Assembly: GCA_035654355.1 (NCBI GenBank) | Contig: DASRXC010000132.1 | Location: forward strand, 1 to 64,000 | Direction: 5' to 3' | Length of the DNA: 64,000 bases | From: JAFAHD01 sp035654355 | Lineage (GTDB): Bacteria > Vulcanimicrobiota > Vulcanimicrobiia > Eremiobacterales > Eremiobacteraceae | In this document: positions 55,924 through 64,000 of the stretch, piece after piece | How the letters are laid out: every line of letters starts with the position of its first letter | Position numbering within the stretch: the first letter of the stretch is position 1 | Notes under the pieces: generated by a model | Database searches by the model: none | What the model was told of the DNA's origin: nothing | What the model saw: only the letters and a program-made list of their open reading frames with translations | Translations under genes and position numbers: made by a program

Positions 55924-57107
55924 GGCGTCATCCAAATGCCGCGGCTCATCACGCCGCGGACTCGAGTGGTGGCGGTGATATCCTTGCGCGGATCGCCGTC
56001 CACCGCGATCAGGTCGGCGGACTTGCCCACGACAAGCGTTCCAGTCTCATGTTCAATACCAGCCGCTCGAGCAGCACCGGAAGTCGCCGACTCGAGCGCT
56101 TGCTCGGCGCTCATCCCAAGCGCGGTCATCAACGATAATTCGGTTGCGAACAGCCCGTGGTGGTTGAAAGGTGTCCCCGCATCCGTGCCGGCAGCGATCG
56201 TTACGCCTGAACGGAGCGCGAGGCGGAAGCTTGCGCGATGGGCGTCGTAGACCTGTTCCGTTTTGCGACGCGCATAGTCGGGGACTTCGGCGAGGTGCTC
56301 GTGCAGGAAATGCGGCGCGCATAACGTCGGCACCCAAGTCGCGCCCGTCTTCTTGAACAGCTTGATCGCCTCATCGTCGAGATAGCAGCCGTGCTCGATC
56401 GTGTCGACGCCAGCACGCAACGCGTTCTTGATCCCCTGATTCCCGATCGCGTGCGCCGCGACGCGCTTGCCCGCCTTATGTGCTTCGTGCACGGCGGTCT
56501 CGAGCTCGTCCGGATCGAGCTGCGAGCTTCCGACTTCGACGCCCGGCGACAACACGCCGCCGGTCGCGATCACCTTGATGCAGTCCGCACCCCGCTTGAG
56601 GTTCTTGCGCACCTTTTTGCGCATGTCGTCGGTGCCGTCGGCTTCGTCGGCGATGAACCAACCGTGCCCGCCCGTCATGCACACCAATTGGCCAGCGCTC
56701 AAGATGCGCGGCCCCGGAACCCATCCTCTGTTGACCGCATCGCGCACCGCGATAGCCGATGCATATTTCGTGCCCAAGTCGCGCACCGTGGTCACGCCGG
56801 CGAGCACGGTGCGACGCGCGCTGTCAGCGCACACCATGACCGCGTTCGCTTCGCTGATAAGCAGCGCGTGCGTGAGGAAGTCCGGGCCGCACAGCGAGTC
56901 TAGATGCGCGTGGAGATTGATCATGCCCGGCATGAGCGTGCCGGGCGCATCGATGACTGTCGCGCCTTTGCTCGCGCGCGCGAGCGACGCGCGCGGTCCG
57001 ACCGCTTTGATACGACCGTCTTCGACGAGCACCGCGCCGTTCGGAATCGCTTTCGCTCCGATCCGTGGCAGGACGAGTTTCGCGCGCACGAGCGTGCGTC
57101 GGGCCAT
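55920..57107 (-). CDS. Amidohydrolase (imidazolonepropionase-like)
   Basis: 395 residues from ATG 57107 behind AAGGAGG. The TIM-barrel metal ligands are visible: HAHLDSL near residue 65, Lys in DCIKVIATGG, His in RVAAHAIGNQG, His in IEHGCYLD, and TDAGTPFNHHGLF for the catalytic Asp. No signal peptide, so cytoplasmic. Related enzymes include prolidases and cyclic-peptide or imide hydrolases. It is between a protease and a peptide-binding protein. Confidence 0.88.
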   Translation of the reverse strand: MARRTLVRAKLVLPRIGAKAIPNGAVLVEDGRIKAVGPRASLARASKGATVIDAPGTLMPGMINLHAHLDSLCGPDFLTHALLISEANAVMVCADSARRTVLAGVTTVRDLGTKYASAIAVRDAVNRGWVPGPRILSAGQLVCMTGGHGWFIADEADGTDDMRKKVRKNLKRGADCIKVIATGGVLSPGVEVGSSQLDPDELETAVHEAHKAGKRVAAHAIGNQGIKNALRAGVDTIEHGCYLDDEAIKLFKKTGATWVPTLCAPHFLHEHLAEVPDYARRKTEQVYDAHRASFRLALRSGVTIAAGTDAGTPFNHHGLFATELSLMTALGMSAEQALESATSGAARAAGIEHETGTLVVGKSADLIAVDGDPRKDITATTRVRGVMSRGIWMTP

Positions 57108-57121
57108 CGCGCCTCCTTGCG

Positions 57122-58717
57122 TCAACCGTTGCGGACCAAGTCGATCCGCTGGTGTTGGTAATCGAGATAGACGGTGAAGTGCTGCAACGTCGGCGACCCG
57201 ATGAGGCCGTCCTCGTCTTCGCTCTCAAACGCGCGCGCTGATTGCGTGACGAACGCTTGGAAATACTCAAAACGCTGGCCGCCGAACGTGAACGACCGCA
57301 ATTCGGTGGGCACGAGCAAAATCTCGCCGCCGACACCCTTGCCCACCGTCGCTTGCTCCCGACGGCTCAGCGAGCCGCCGCCCTGATCGGCGACCGCGTC
57401 CGGGTGATCGGCCGCAAATCCGGAGAATACGATCGTGAACACCGATCCGGTGTCTAAAATGAAGTGCGCGCCCGTGGCGTCGCCGACGGTCGCAGGGACG
57501 AGTGGCACGCCGTCGTCAAGCGCGATCGGCATCGACGTCACCCCATCGGGAGCGGTGAAGCGCTCAGGCTCGATCGCGTCGACGATCCCGGCACTGTAGT
57601 CGATGCGGACGACCGCGCCGCGGAAGAAATCGAATCCCAGCAAGCCGACGATCTTGACGTCCGGCAGCGCCTGCGCTTCGAACGGCAGGGTCGAAACCAC
57701 GACATCGTGCAGGCGTAAATCCCCGACTTGCATCTCGGGCACGATCGCCTTCGAGCGGTCGAACTGACCTGCGACGACTTGCGTCGACCTGCCGATCGTC
57801 TGTAAATGAAGGACGGGCACGAGGCCGGAGTCGAGCGCGATGTCTCCCGCTCCCGAGTCGAGCATGAAATCGAGACCACGACCGGCGATCATGACGCGCA
57901 CGACGACGCGGCCGCCGATGATGCGCGCCGGCAGTCGCACTTGCTGTTCGCCGCTTGGGAACTCGACGAGCACGCGGCGATCCGGCGGAATTGCGATGTC
58001 AGAGGGACTGACCGGAGCGTCGTTGCGCAGCGACTGCAGCGTCCACTCTTCGTCGTTGTTGGGATGGCCATCGCTGGTCGTGCGGTGCCAGGCCTGCATC
58101 TCGCCATCGATGGCGCGGTAGTCGCCGTATTGTGTGACCGTCCGCCGCTCTGCGACGACGTCTTCCTCGCGGTCGATGAGTCCGCTCGCGGCATCGAAGA
58201 AGAGCCAAACAAGCCGTCCGCCGCGTGGGTAGACGCGCACGACGTAGGCATCGGTCGGATCGGACACTTCGCCGACGAGCTCGACGCCGTCGCCCGGCGC
58301 TTTCGGGTGATCGAGCGCGTAGTCGATCGCCTTTTCGCTGATCGCGGTCTTCTGATGGATGTCCTGAGTGAATACCGTCAGCCCGTTCTCGTCTTGACGC
58401 CAGCTCTGCCCGTGCCAGCGACCGTTCGACGTGACTAGCGGACCCAGCGTCAGCGTCGCTCGATAGTCCTCGCCCGATGTCGTCTCGACGTACGTGCCGT
58501 TCAACCCGTGTTCGCTCACGCGCCACACGGCGATCCGGGTATGAAAGCGGCGGTCGCCTTCCGATGTGTCGTAGTGTGTCAGGACGTCGGCGAGGGTCGC
58601 CGCCGCGCTATGCAGTCCGGACGGCGGATCTTCTAATGAACGAGCGGATGCAGCCGCCGGGCAGACGATGCTCGCGACTGCGCAGCTGATGAGAACGGTA
58701 CGGATGACCCCGCTCAT
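57122..58717 (-). CDS. Secreted protein with two retropepsin-like active-site motifs
   Basis: 531 residues with a signal peptide. The first half (about 30-250) is an undefined beta-rich domain. Then FMLDSGAGDIALDSG at about residue 288 and HFILDTGSVFTIVFSG at about 420 each match the D-(S/T)-G active site of aspartyl proteases, with downstream hydrophobic-Gly motifs (VGLLGFDFFRG, DGLIGSPTLQH). Bacterial gag-asp proteases have two such domains per active pair, so it may form one active site alone. 14 bp before the amidohydrolase gene. Confidence 0.85.
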   Translation of the reverse strand: MSGVIRTVLISCAVASIVCPAAASARSLEDPPSGLHSAAATLADVLTHYDTSEGDRRFHTRIAVWRVSEHGLNGTYVETTSGEDYRATLTLGPLVTSNGRWHGQSWRQDENGLTVFTQDIHQKTAISEKAIDYALDHPKAPGDGVELVGEVSDPTDAYVVRVYPRGGRLVWLFFDAASGLIDREEDVVAERRTVTQYGDYRAIDGEMQAWHRTTSDGHPNNDEEWTLQSLRNDAPVSPSDIAIPPDRRVLVEFPSGEQQVRLPARIIGGRVVVRVMIAGRGLDFMLDSGAGDIALDSGLVPVLHLQTIGRSTQVVAGQFDRSKAIVPEMQVGDLRLHDVVVSTLPFEAQALPDVKIVGLLGFDFFRGAVVRIDYSAGIVDAIEPERFTAPDGVTSMPIALDDGVPLVPATVGDATGAHFILDTGSVFTIVFSGFAADHPDAVADQGGGSLSRREQATVGKGVGGEILLVPTELRSFTFGGQRFEYFQAFVTQSARAFESEDEDGLIGSPTLQHFTVYLDYQHQRIDLVRNG

Positions 58718-58723
58718 GCACGC

Positions 58724-59677
58724 TCACTTGGCGTTCGCACGGCGGCGTTCCGTTCGCAGCGCTCCCAGGTTGAGCCAGATGTAGCCGATGAGGCCCGCGG
58801 CGATCATGGTCAGCCCGATTGCAAGCGTGAGCTGCGCCGGCGCCGATGCGACGAGCACGTCGGGATACGTGCCAAGGGTAAAGGTGAGCACGACGCCGCC
58901 CTGGCGGATCGGGCGGCCGCTGATGGTCGCACCGCGGAAAAGTTCGGCGCCGTTCTCCTCGGCGATCTGCACGAGCACGAACGGCGTCGGGATGTCGATG
59001 CCCTTGGCTTCGTCGTGATACGACGGATAATATGCGACGTTGACCGTGCGGTGCAGCGGCGGCACCGCGAAGAAATCAAGCTGCTCGCCGCCGTGGACGA
59101 ATGGAAAGAGGAGGTAAGGCGACACGAAGGTGGTGCCTTGCGGCTGAGTCACAGTGACCGGCCTACCGTCAGGCGCCGTCGCGCGCACCAGCGCGATCGG
59201 GCCGGACGTCACGCGCAGAACGAATTGTCCGAACCTGCGCGTCTCACCGACGTGCATCGTCTCAGGCGGCCGCGAGCCGCGCAGCAGCTCCACCGTCTCG
59301 GGTGCTGCCAACGCGTCGCCGCCCGGTACTTGCGCCGGCGGAAAGCGGATTGCGATGGCCGAGCCGCTGCGCAACGGCGTGATTTGGCCGGGCGATCCGG
59401 CGAGTGCGTGCGGTGGCCCGACGGTGAACGCCGCGACGACCATAGAAGCGCAGAGCAACGCGCCGCCGATTCCTGCGAGCGCCGCAAAACGTTCCTCGCC
59501 CGAGGCCCGCATCGTCGATGCCGCCGAGACGAGCAGCACCAGGCCGGCTATGGCGGCGGCGACCGTAAACCCCCACTGGTGGAAAACCGCTTCGAAGGGT
59601 TTGTTCTCGAAGACCACCGCTGCGGCAGCCGCGATGATGGCGATGATCAAAGTCGTCATGCCCGCCCGCATGGCCAT
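58724..59677 (-). CDS. Membrane protein with ResB-like periplasmic beta domain
   Basis: 317 residues. Three N-terminal hydrophobic segments (about 5-20, 35-52, 65-85), a long extracytoplasmic region with many beta-type stretches, and a C-terminal helix (AIGLTMIAAGLIGYIWLNLG). The arrangement resembles ResB of cytochrome c assembly, but its conserved residues are not clear to me. First gene of the protease-amidohydrolase-SBP unit, six bases upstream of the protease gene. Confidence 0.6.
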   Translation of the reverse strand: MAMRAGMTTLIIAIIAAAAAVVFENKPFEAVFHQWGFTVAAAIAGLVLLVSAASTMRASGEERFAALAGIGGALLCASMVVAAFTVGPPHALAGSPGQITPLRSGSAIAIRFPPAQVPGGDALAAPETVELLRGSRPPETMHVGETRRFGQFVLRVTSGPIALVRATAPDGRPVTVTQPQGTTFVSPYLLFPFVHGGEQLDFFAVPPLHRTVNVAYYPSYHDEAKGIDIPTPFVLVQIAEENGAELFRGATISGRPIRQGGVVLTFTLGTYPDVLVASAPAQLTLAIGLTMIAAGLIGYIWLNLGALRTERRRANAK

Positions 59678-59719
59678 TATCTTTGTAACGTTCCGGCAAA
59701 ACTCCGGTCATACAGAAGT

Positions 59720-59914
59720 ATGTCAAGATGTGCCTTTTGTGGCGGCGAGCAGCGTCTCGGCCAGCATTTTTTTGCACACCGCTACTCGCACCGCAAGCTC
59801 GAGACGATCAAGGTCTGCGAGCGCTGCGAGGCCTCGGCTCACAAAGCCGGCTTTACGCTGGCTGAGCGAGAGCCCAAGCTAGGGCCGGAATACTTCACAA
59901 CGACGCCGCCCTAA
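59720..59914 (+). CDS. Small zinc-ribbon protein, 64 aa
   Basis: ATG at 59720, product of 64 residues. Two CxxC pairs, CAFC at 4-7 and CERC at 33-36, could bind one zinc. Its C-terminus GPEYFTTTPP ends a few bases before the convergent sulfite-oxidase-like gene. The start is weakly supported by a short purine stretch (AGAAG). No family recognised. Confidence 0.55.
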   Translation: MSRCAFCGGEQRLGQHFFAHRYSHRKLETIKVCERCEASAHKAGFTLAEREPKLGPEYFTTTPP

Positions 59915-59921
59915 GGCCGCG

Positions 59922-60485
59922 TCACCAGTAGCGTTCTTCCTTCCACGGATCGGCATCGTTGCTATAACCCCGCACTTCCCAAAAACCGGGTTTGTCTTCA
60001 ACGCTGAACTCGACGCCGTTGCACCACTTGGTGCTCTTCCAGAAATAGCGCTTCGGGATGAACATCCGCATCGGACCGCCATGGATCGCTTCTAACGGTT
60101 TGCCTTCGTATTGATAGGCGAAGAGCACATCGTCGTCAGCTGCGACTGTCAGCGGAACGTTGGCGCTGTAACCGTTCGCGCCGTGCGTGACCACGAACTT
60201 CGCGGCGGCCTGCGGCTTCGCTAACTTGATGATCTCGGCGAAAGGAACGCCGAACCATGTCGTGCCGAACTTGGTCCAGCGCGTCACGCAGTGGATGTCG
60301 GTCTTGACCGATTTGCCGGGCAGCGCCGTGAACTGCGACCAGCTGAGCTCCTGGGGCGCATCAACCGCACCGAAAATGCGGAACCGCCAGCGCTCTTGGT
60401 CGAACGACGGAATCGCGCCGACGTGAAGCACCGGAAAGTCCCGCACGGAGTATTGACCGGGCGGCAAGCGCGCATCTTTGCTCAT
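59922..60485 (-). CDS. Sulfite-oxidase-like molybdopterin enzyme
   Basis: 187 residues. The molybdenum-cofactor Cys is in DIHCVTRWTKFGTTWFGV, with HGGPMRMFIPKRYFWKSTKW downstream. This is the short cytoplasmic SuoX-fold type (YedY-like without signal). The ATG overlaps the thiE stop as ATGA, so it is co-translated with thiamine genes though its relation to the pathway is unknown. Confidence 0.88.
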   Translation of the reverse strand: MSKDARLPPGQYSVRDFPVLHVGAIPSFDQERWRFRIFGAVDAPQELSWSQFTALPGKSVKTDIHCVTRWTKFGTTWFGVPFAEIIKLAKPQAAAKFVVTHGANGYSANVPLTVAADDDVLFAYQYEGKPLEAIHGGPMRMFIPKRYFWKSTKWCNGVEFSVEDKPGFWEVRGYSNDADPWKEERYW

Positions 60486-61150
60486 ACCGAGCTCCCTCGG
60501 GATGCGCGCTGCGTTGCCAGCGCACTATCGATCGCATCGATCATCTCGCGCGCAGCGCGTCGCGGGTCGTCGGCGTTGGCGACATAGCGCAGCACTGAGA
60601 AGTTGCGCGCGCCTGCGCGAACCACATCGCCGACGTTGCCTGGCTCTAGACCGCCGATCGCGAAGAACGGCTGCACCGCGTGAGCGGCTGCGTAGCGCAC
60701 GAGCGGCGTGCCGACGGCCGGCCGGCCGGGCTTCGTCGGCGTCTCGTGGATCGGCCCGACGCCGATGTAGTCGACATCCAGCGCAGCGTCGACCTGTTCG
60801 GACGAGTGCGTCGATAATCCGATGAAAGCGTCCGGTCCCATCAATGCGCGCGCTTCCTCCACCGGCAAGTCATCCTGGCCAAGATGCACGCCGTCGGCGC
60901 CCGCCGCGCGTGCGATGTCAGCGCGGTCATTGACGATGAACGGCACGCCGAGCCGCCGGCACAAGCGCGCGGCCTCGCGTGCAGCAGCCAGCAGCTCCCC
61001 GTCATCCAAACGCTTTTCGCGCAGCTGCACCATGTCGACGCCGCCTTGAACGGCTGCCTCTATGACTCCGAGCAGGCCGAGCTTCGGCGATGTATCGGTG
61101 ATGAGGTACAGCCTGCGATCGCGCAGCGCCGTGCGAAGTGCTTGGGTCAA
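60482..61150 (-). CDS. thiE: Thiamine-phosphate synthase
   Basis: 222 residues. Signatures: LYLITDTSP, MVQLREKRLDD, FIVNDRADIARAAGADGVHL, GQDDLP, YIGVGPIHETPTKPG and FFAIGGLEPGN. TTG start overlaps the thiS stop as TTGA. Joins the thiazole and pyrimidine halves. Confidence 0.95.
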   Translation of the reverse strand: MTQALRTALRDRRLYLITDTSPKLGLLGVIEAAVQGGVDMVQLREKRLDDGELLAAAREAARLCRRLGVPFIVNDRADIARAAGADGVHLGQDDLPVEEARALMGPDAFIGLSTHSSEQVDAALDVDYIGVGPIHETPTKPGRPAVGTPLVRYAAAHAVQPFFAIGGLEPGNVGDVVRAGARNFSVLRYVANADDPRRAAREMIDAIDSALATQRASRGSSV

Positions 61151-61356
61151 CCGCCGCCGACCATCTGCGCGATTTCGATGCGATCCCCCGCCGCGATCGG
61201 CGTCTGCGCGAACCGATCGCGGGCCAGCGGCTCGCCGTTATATTCCACGACGACCTGCATCATCTGCAGCCCGGCTTCGGCGATCACGTCCGCTACGGTC
61301 GTGCCCGCTGCGATTTCGCGCGCTTTCCCATTCGCGAAGAATCGAAGCGTCGTCAT
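61147..61356 (-). CDS. thiS: Sulfur carrier protein ThiS
   Basis: 69 residues, ubiquitin-like fold with the C-terminal MVGGG thiocarboxylate end. ATG 61356 overlaps the thiH stop (TGATG); a TTG one codon upstream is possible. ThiF is not in the window. Confidence 0.93.
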   Translation of the reverse strand: MTTLRFFANGKAREIAAGTTVADVIAEAGLQMMQVVVEYNGEPLARDRFAQTPIAAGDRIEIAQMVGGG

Positions 61357-62504
61357 CAACTTGCCGCAGCCGTGCCAAGCGGGCGTTGCTGGTCACGCGC
61401 GTGCATGACTTCCCAATCCTTGTACACGGGTTCGTATCCGAGTTCCATCAACCGCCGCGCGACTTCGTCGGGCGAACGGTGATCCTCAAGCGCGAACTGC
61501 TCGCCGGCTTGGCCCGGCTCGTCATAGCCGCCCGGCTCCGTGCTGGAACCGGCGCTCATCATCGTGATGCCCAATGGCACGAGGTGGTCGCGCAGCGCCG
61601 GCGTCTCGCGCGTCGAGAGCGTGATGCCGGCGGTCGGCAACGCGAGACGCAAGAAGACGAGAAAATGCACGAAGTCGCGGTCATCGACGGGATGGGCCGG
61701 CGTGAATCCGCCCTCCGCGCGATTGATGCGCGGAAGCGACACGTTGATCTGACTGCGCCAGCAATTTCGCTCGAGCCAGCGTGCGTGTTGCACGAGCGAT
61801 AGCGCTTCGAAGCGCCAATCCGCCAGTCCCAGCAGCGCGCCGATACCCAAGTGCTGCGCGCCGGCTCGCGCTGCCCGCAGCGGCGCGTCAAGCCGCCACG
61901 TGTACTTCATCTTTGGACCGCCGACGTGGTAGCGGGCATACGCGTCTGGATCGTACGTCTCTTGATACAGCACGATCCCGTCACAGCCTGCGTCGACGAA
62001 CGCGCGGTAATCATCTTCCTCTGCAGCCGCGATCTCGAGCGCGACGTAGGGCGCGATGCACTTCGTCTCGCGCACGCATTGCGCGACGTATTGCGCGTTG
62101 ACGCGCTTCGGGTGTTCCGCGGACACGAGGAGCACGTTGCGCATGCCGCGCGCGGCGAGCGCCCGCGCCTCGCGCACCACCTCGTCGATGCGCAGCGTAC
62201 GGCGTTTGATCGGCAGGCCCATCGAGAAGCCGCAATACGTGCACGTGCAGACGCATTCGTTCGACAGATAGAGCGGCGCGTACAGCGAGATCGTCTTGCC
62301 GAAGCGTTCAACGGTCGATCGGTGCGCTTCGCGGGCCAGATCTTCCAATAGATCGCCGGCGGCCGGAGCGAGAAGCGTCGCCGCGTCGTCCAACGTGCTC
62401 AGTTTGCGCGCTACGGCATCGCGCACCATGTCCGCGGTCGAGCGCGAGCGTCGTTCGAGCAGATCGCGCGTCAGCGACGCGTCAAAAACGGATGAGAAGC
62501 TCAC
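61356..62504 (-). CDS. thiH: Tyrosine lyase ThiH (radical SAM)
   Basis: Makes dehydroglycine from tyrosine for the thiazole. 382 residues from GTG 62504, which overlaps the thiG stop as GTGA. CX3CX2C is seen in ECVCTCTYCGFSMG. QETYDPDAYARYH and STRETPALRDH are typical. The upstream frame to 62939 is a shadow of thiG. ThiH rather than oxygen-dependent ThiO is used. Confidence 0.94.
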   Translation of the reverse strand: MSFSSVFDASLTRDLLERRSRSTADMVRDAVARKLSTLDDAATLLAPAAGDLLEDLAREAHRSTVERFGKTISLYAPLYLSNECVCTCTYCGFSMGLPIKRRTLRIDEVVREARALAARGMRNVLLVSAEHPKRVNAQYVAQCVRETKCIAPYVALEIAAAEEDDYRAFVDAGCDGIVLYQETYDPDAYARYHVGGPKMKYTWRLDAPLRAARAGAQHLGIGALLGLADWRFEALSLVQHARWLERNCWRSQINVSLPRINRAEGGFTPAHPVDDRDFVHFLVFLRLALPTAGITLSTRETPALRDHLVPLGITMMSAGSSTEPGGYDEPGQAGEQFALEDHRSPDEVARRLMELGYEPVYKDWEVMHARDQQRPLGTAAAS

Positions 62505-63325
62505 GATTGGCGCGTTTGTGTTGGATCGAGAAAACCGGTCAGCGGGCTTGAGGCTGACGCGGCCCGCAACTCTTGTGCGCGGCCCGCAAGGTATGCGCCG
62601 CGTCCGGCCTCGACACCGAGCGCGAACGCGCGCGCCATGCGCACGGGATTTGCAGCTGCCGCGATCGCTGTGTTGACCAGCACCGCGTCTGCGCCCATCT
62701 CCATCGCCGCCGCTGCGTGCGAAGGAACGCCGAGACCCGCGTCGACCACGACGGGAACGGTCGCCTGCTCGATGATGATCGCGATCGCGGTCTCCATCTT
62801 CAAGCCTCGTCCGGATCCGATCGGCGCGGCGAGTGGCATCACTGCAGCGACGCCGACCTCTTCCAAGCGTTTGGCGAGCACGGGATCGGCGTGGATGTAT
62901 GGCAGCACCGTGAAGCCCTGCGCGACGAGTTGCTCGCACGCTTTGAGCGTTTCGATTGGATCAGGCATTAAGTAGCGTGGGTCAGGAATGACCTCGACTT
63001 TGATCCAGTCCGGAAAGCCGGCGGAACGCGCGAGCTTCGCGAGCCGAACGGCTTGGGCGGCGTCGACCGCGCCCGAGGTGTTCGGCATGATGAGATAGCG
63101 CTCGCGATCGATGAAGTCGGTGATCGGATTCGCCGGCGCGTCGAGGTCGACGCGGCGCACCGCGACTGTGACGAGTTGCGTCTTCGCGGCGGACAGCGCG
63201 TCTGCCATGAGCTCTGGGCTTGAGAACTTGCCGGTGCCGACGATGAGGCGCGATTCGAAGGTGCGGCCGCCGAGCGAGAGGTGGTCGGTCAAAAGTGTGA
63301 CTCCAGGAGTTCGGGTTGTTTCCAT
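62501..63325 (-). CDS. thiG: Thiazole synthase
   Basis: 274 residues. FESRLIVGTGKFSS, the Schiff-base Lys in DWIKVEVIPDPRYLMPD, MPLAAPIGSGRGL, and VPVVVDAGLGVPSHAAAAME match the family. First gene of the thi operon. The 140 bp upstream do not show the TPP-riboswitch core. Confidence 0.95.
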   Translation of the reverse strand: METTRTPGVTLLTDHLSLGGRTFESRLIVGTGKFSSPELMADALSAAKTQLVTVAVRRVDLDAPANPITDFIDRERYLIMPNTSGAVDAAQAVRLAKLARSAGFPDWIKVEVIPDPRYLMPDPIETLKACEQLVAQGFTVLPYIHADPVLAKRLEEVGVAAVMPLAAPIGSGRGLKMETAIAIIIEQATVPVVVDAGLGVPSHAAAAMEMGADAVLVNTAIAAAANPVRMARAFALGVEAGRGAYLAGRAQELRAASASSPLTGFLDPTQTRQS

Positions 63326-63464
63326 TCTGCGGGATATTGAGTGATTCCCCGGCCGCGCTCTTAACGCAGGTGGAGCAACGCCGCCGCGGAACCCTCAGCG
63401 CGGGCTCATTCACACGAACGAGCCGTTTCCCGGTTTGTTCGAGATTTCGTCCGTAGGAGGCGCA

Positions 63465-64000
63465 ATGGCTGCTCAGTTCGACGCCGTAGCAGAACTCATG
63501 GGGACATTCAAACTACTTTTCGAGAAGAAGAACTGGATGCTGGCGGTGCCGATCCTGGTCTCCTTGCTGGTCGCAGGTATCATCATCGGCATAGGCTTCG
63601 CGATCGCTTTCGGATCGCTGATGGCCGGCGCCGGCACGGCCGGGATGATGGCCGGCGGCGAGGGCCGAGGGCCGACCGCGTTGTTCGGGGCGTTGTTCAG
63701 CGGCCTCGGGATCCTGTTCATCGTCTTCGTGATCGCCGGCATTATCGCGGCCGTCTTCGGATACGGCTGGGCGTATGCGGCGGCGGAGCCCGTTTGGCGC
63801 GGCGGCGATCCCGACATCGGAGGCGGCTTCAGCAAAGCGATGAGCAAGCTCGGTTCGTTGATCGTGCTCGCGGCGATCGTCGGCGTCGTCGACGCCTTGT
63901 TGTTCTGGTCGGTCATCGTGCCGATTCTGATCGGCCTCTTCTGCCTGTACACCATACCGTACATCATGCAGGGCAATCAGACCGGCACCGGCTCGATTGG
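63465..64000 (+). CDS. Partial multi-pass membrane protein
   Basis: ATG 63465 follows TAGGAGG. 178 codons are open to the window edge without a stop. The product has repeated hydrophobic segments (WMLAVPILVSLLVAGIIIG, ILFIVFVIAGIIAAVFGY, LIVLAAIVGVVDALLFW, ILIGLFCLYTIPYIM). It looks like a DUF-type membrane protein similar to those with four or more helices. Function unknown. Confidence 0.75.
   Translation, partial: MAAQFDAVAELMGTFKLLFEKKNWMLAVPILVSLLVAGIIIGIGFAIAFGSLMAGAGTAGMMAGGEGRGPTALFGALFSGLGILFIVFVIAGIIAAVFGYGWAYAAAEPVWRGGDPDIGGGFSKAMSKLGSLIVLAAIVGVVDALLFWSVIVPILIGLFCLYTIPYIMQGNQTGTGSI

Noticed and set aside
63326..63464. Possible TPP riboswitch before thiG
   Set aside because: The conserved CUGAGA and UGAUCUGGAUAAUACC-type blocks were not found together on the minus strand.

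Overview
The window is about 64 kb of a high-GC bacterial chromosome with dense coding on both strands. No rRNA, tRNA, CRISPR array, insertion sequence or prophage was found. The cell is a diderm: there is a TolC-type outer-membrane channel, a periplasmic adaptor, at least five lipobox lipoproteins, and three proteins with a porin-like C-terminus ending in Phe. The core block dapF-hfq-miaA-mutL-GGDEF-mutS-miaB, proteins with the N-terminal domain of copper amine oxidase, PEGA repeats and frequent GTG/TTG starts suggest an uncultured lineage such as Candidatus Eremiobacterota (WPS-2). That placement is inference, not proof.

Layout. 1-10.4 kb (minus): radical SAM fragment, dapF, hfq, miaA, mutL, a GAF-GGDEF cyclase, mutS, miaB and a PEGA protein. 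10.5-14.3 kb (plus): der, plsY, efp in an overlapping operon, then two unknowns. 14.3-21.8 kb: mixed housekeeping genes (GIY-YIG, TauE/SafE, UbiX, SprT, MDR reductase, M55 aminopeptidase, UPF0158, LeuA-like synthase, cupredoxin). 21.8-25.2 kb: HD-GYP-like membrane protein and a two-component system. 25.3-31.3 kb: a complete Liv-type ABC importer divergent from a benzoate-CoA-ligase-like gene. 31.4-34.9 kb: hemL, an M50-CBS protease and a lipid kinase.

34.9-43.7 kb is the most unusual transcription unit. In transcription order it reads marR, membrane-fusion adaptor, tolC, a cupredoxin-like lipoprotein whose copper ligands are partly replaced, then three tandem peptide-binding (SBP family 5) lipoproteins. 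No inner-membrane pump, permease or ATPase is present. A fourth binding lipoprotein sits at 54-56 kb behind an amidohydrolase and a double-motif aspartyl protease.

45.1-50.0 kb holds three tandem paralogues built as signal peptide, copper amine oxidase N-terminal-like domain, Pro/Thr linker and beta-barrel-like domain. Each starts at TTG or GTG behind a strong Shine-Dalgarno, and each is followed by a strong terminator. This array is the best candidate for an undescribed envelope system. Two further secreted paralogues of unknown function follow at 50.1-51.2 kb.

59.9-63.3 kb (minus) carries the overlapping thiamine genes thiG-thiH-thiS-thiE and a sulfite-oxidase-like protein. The window ends inside a multi-pass membrane protein.
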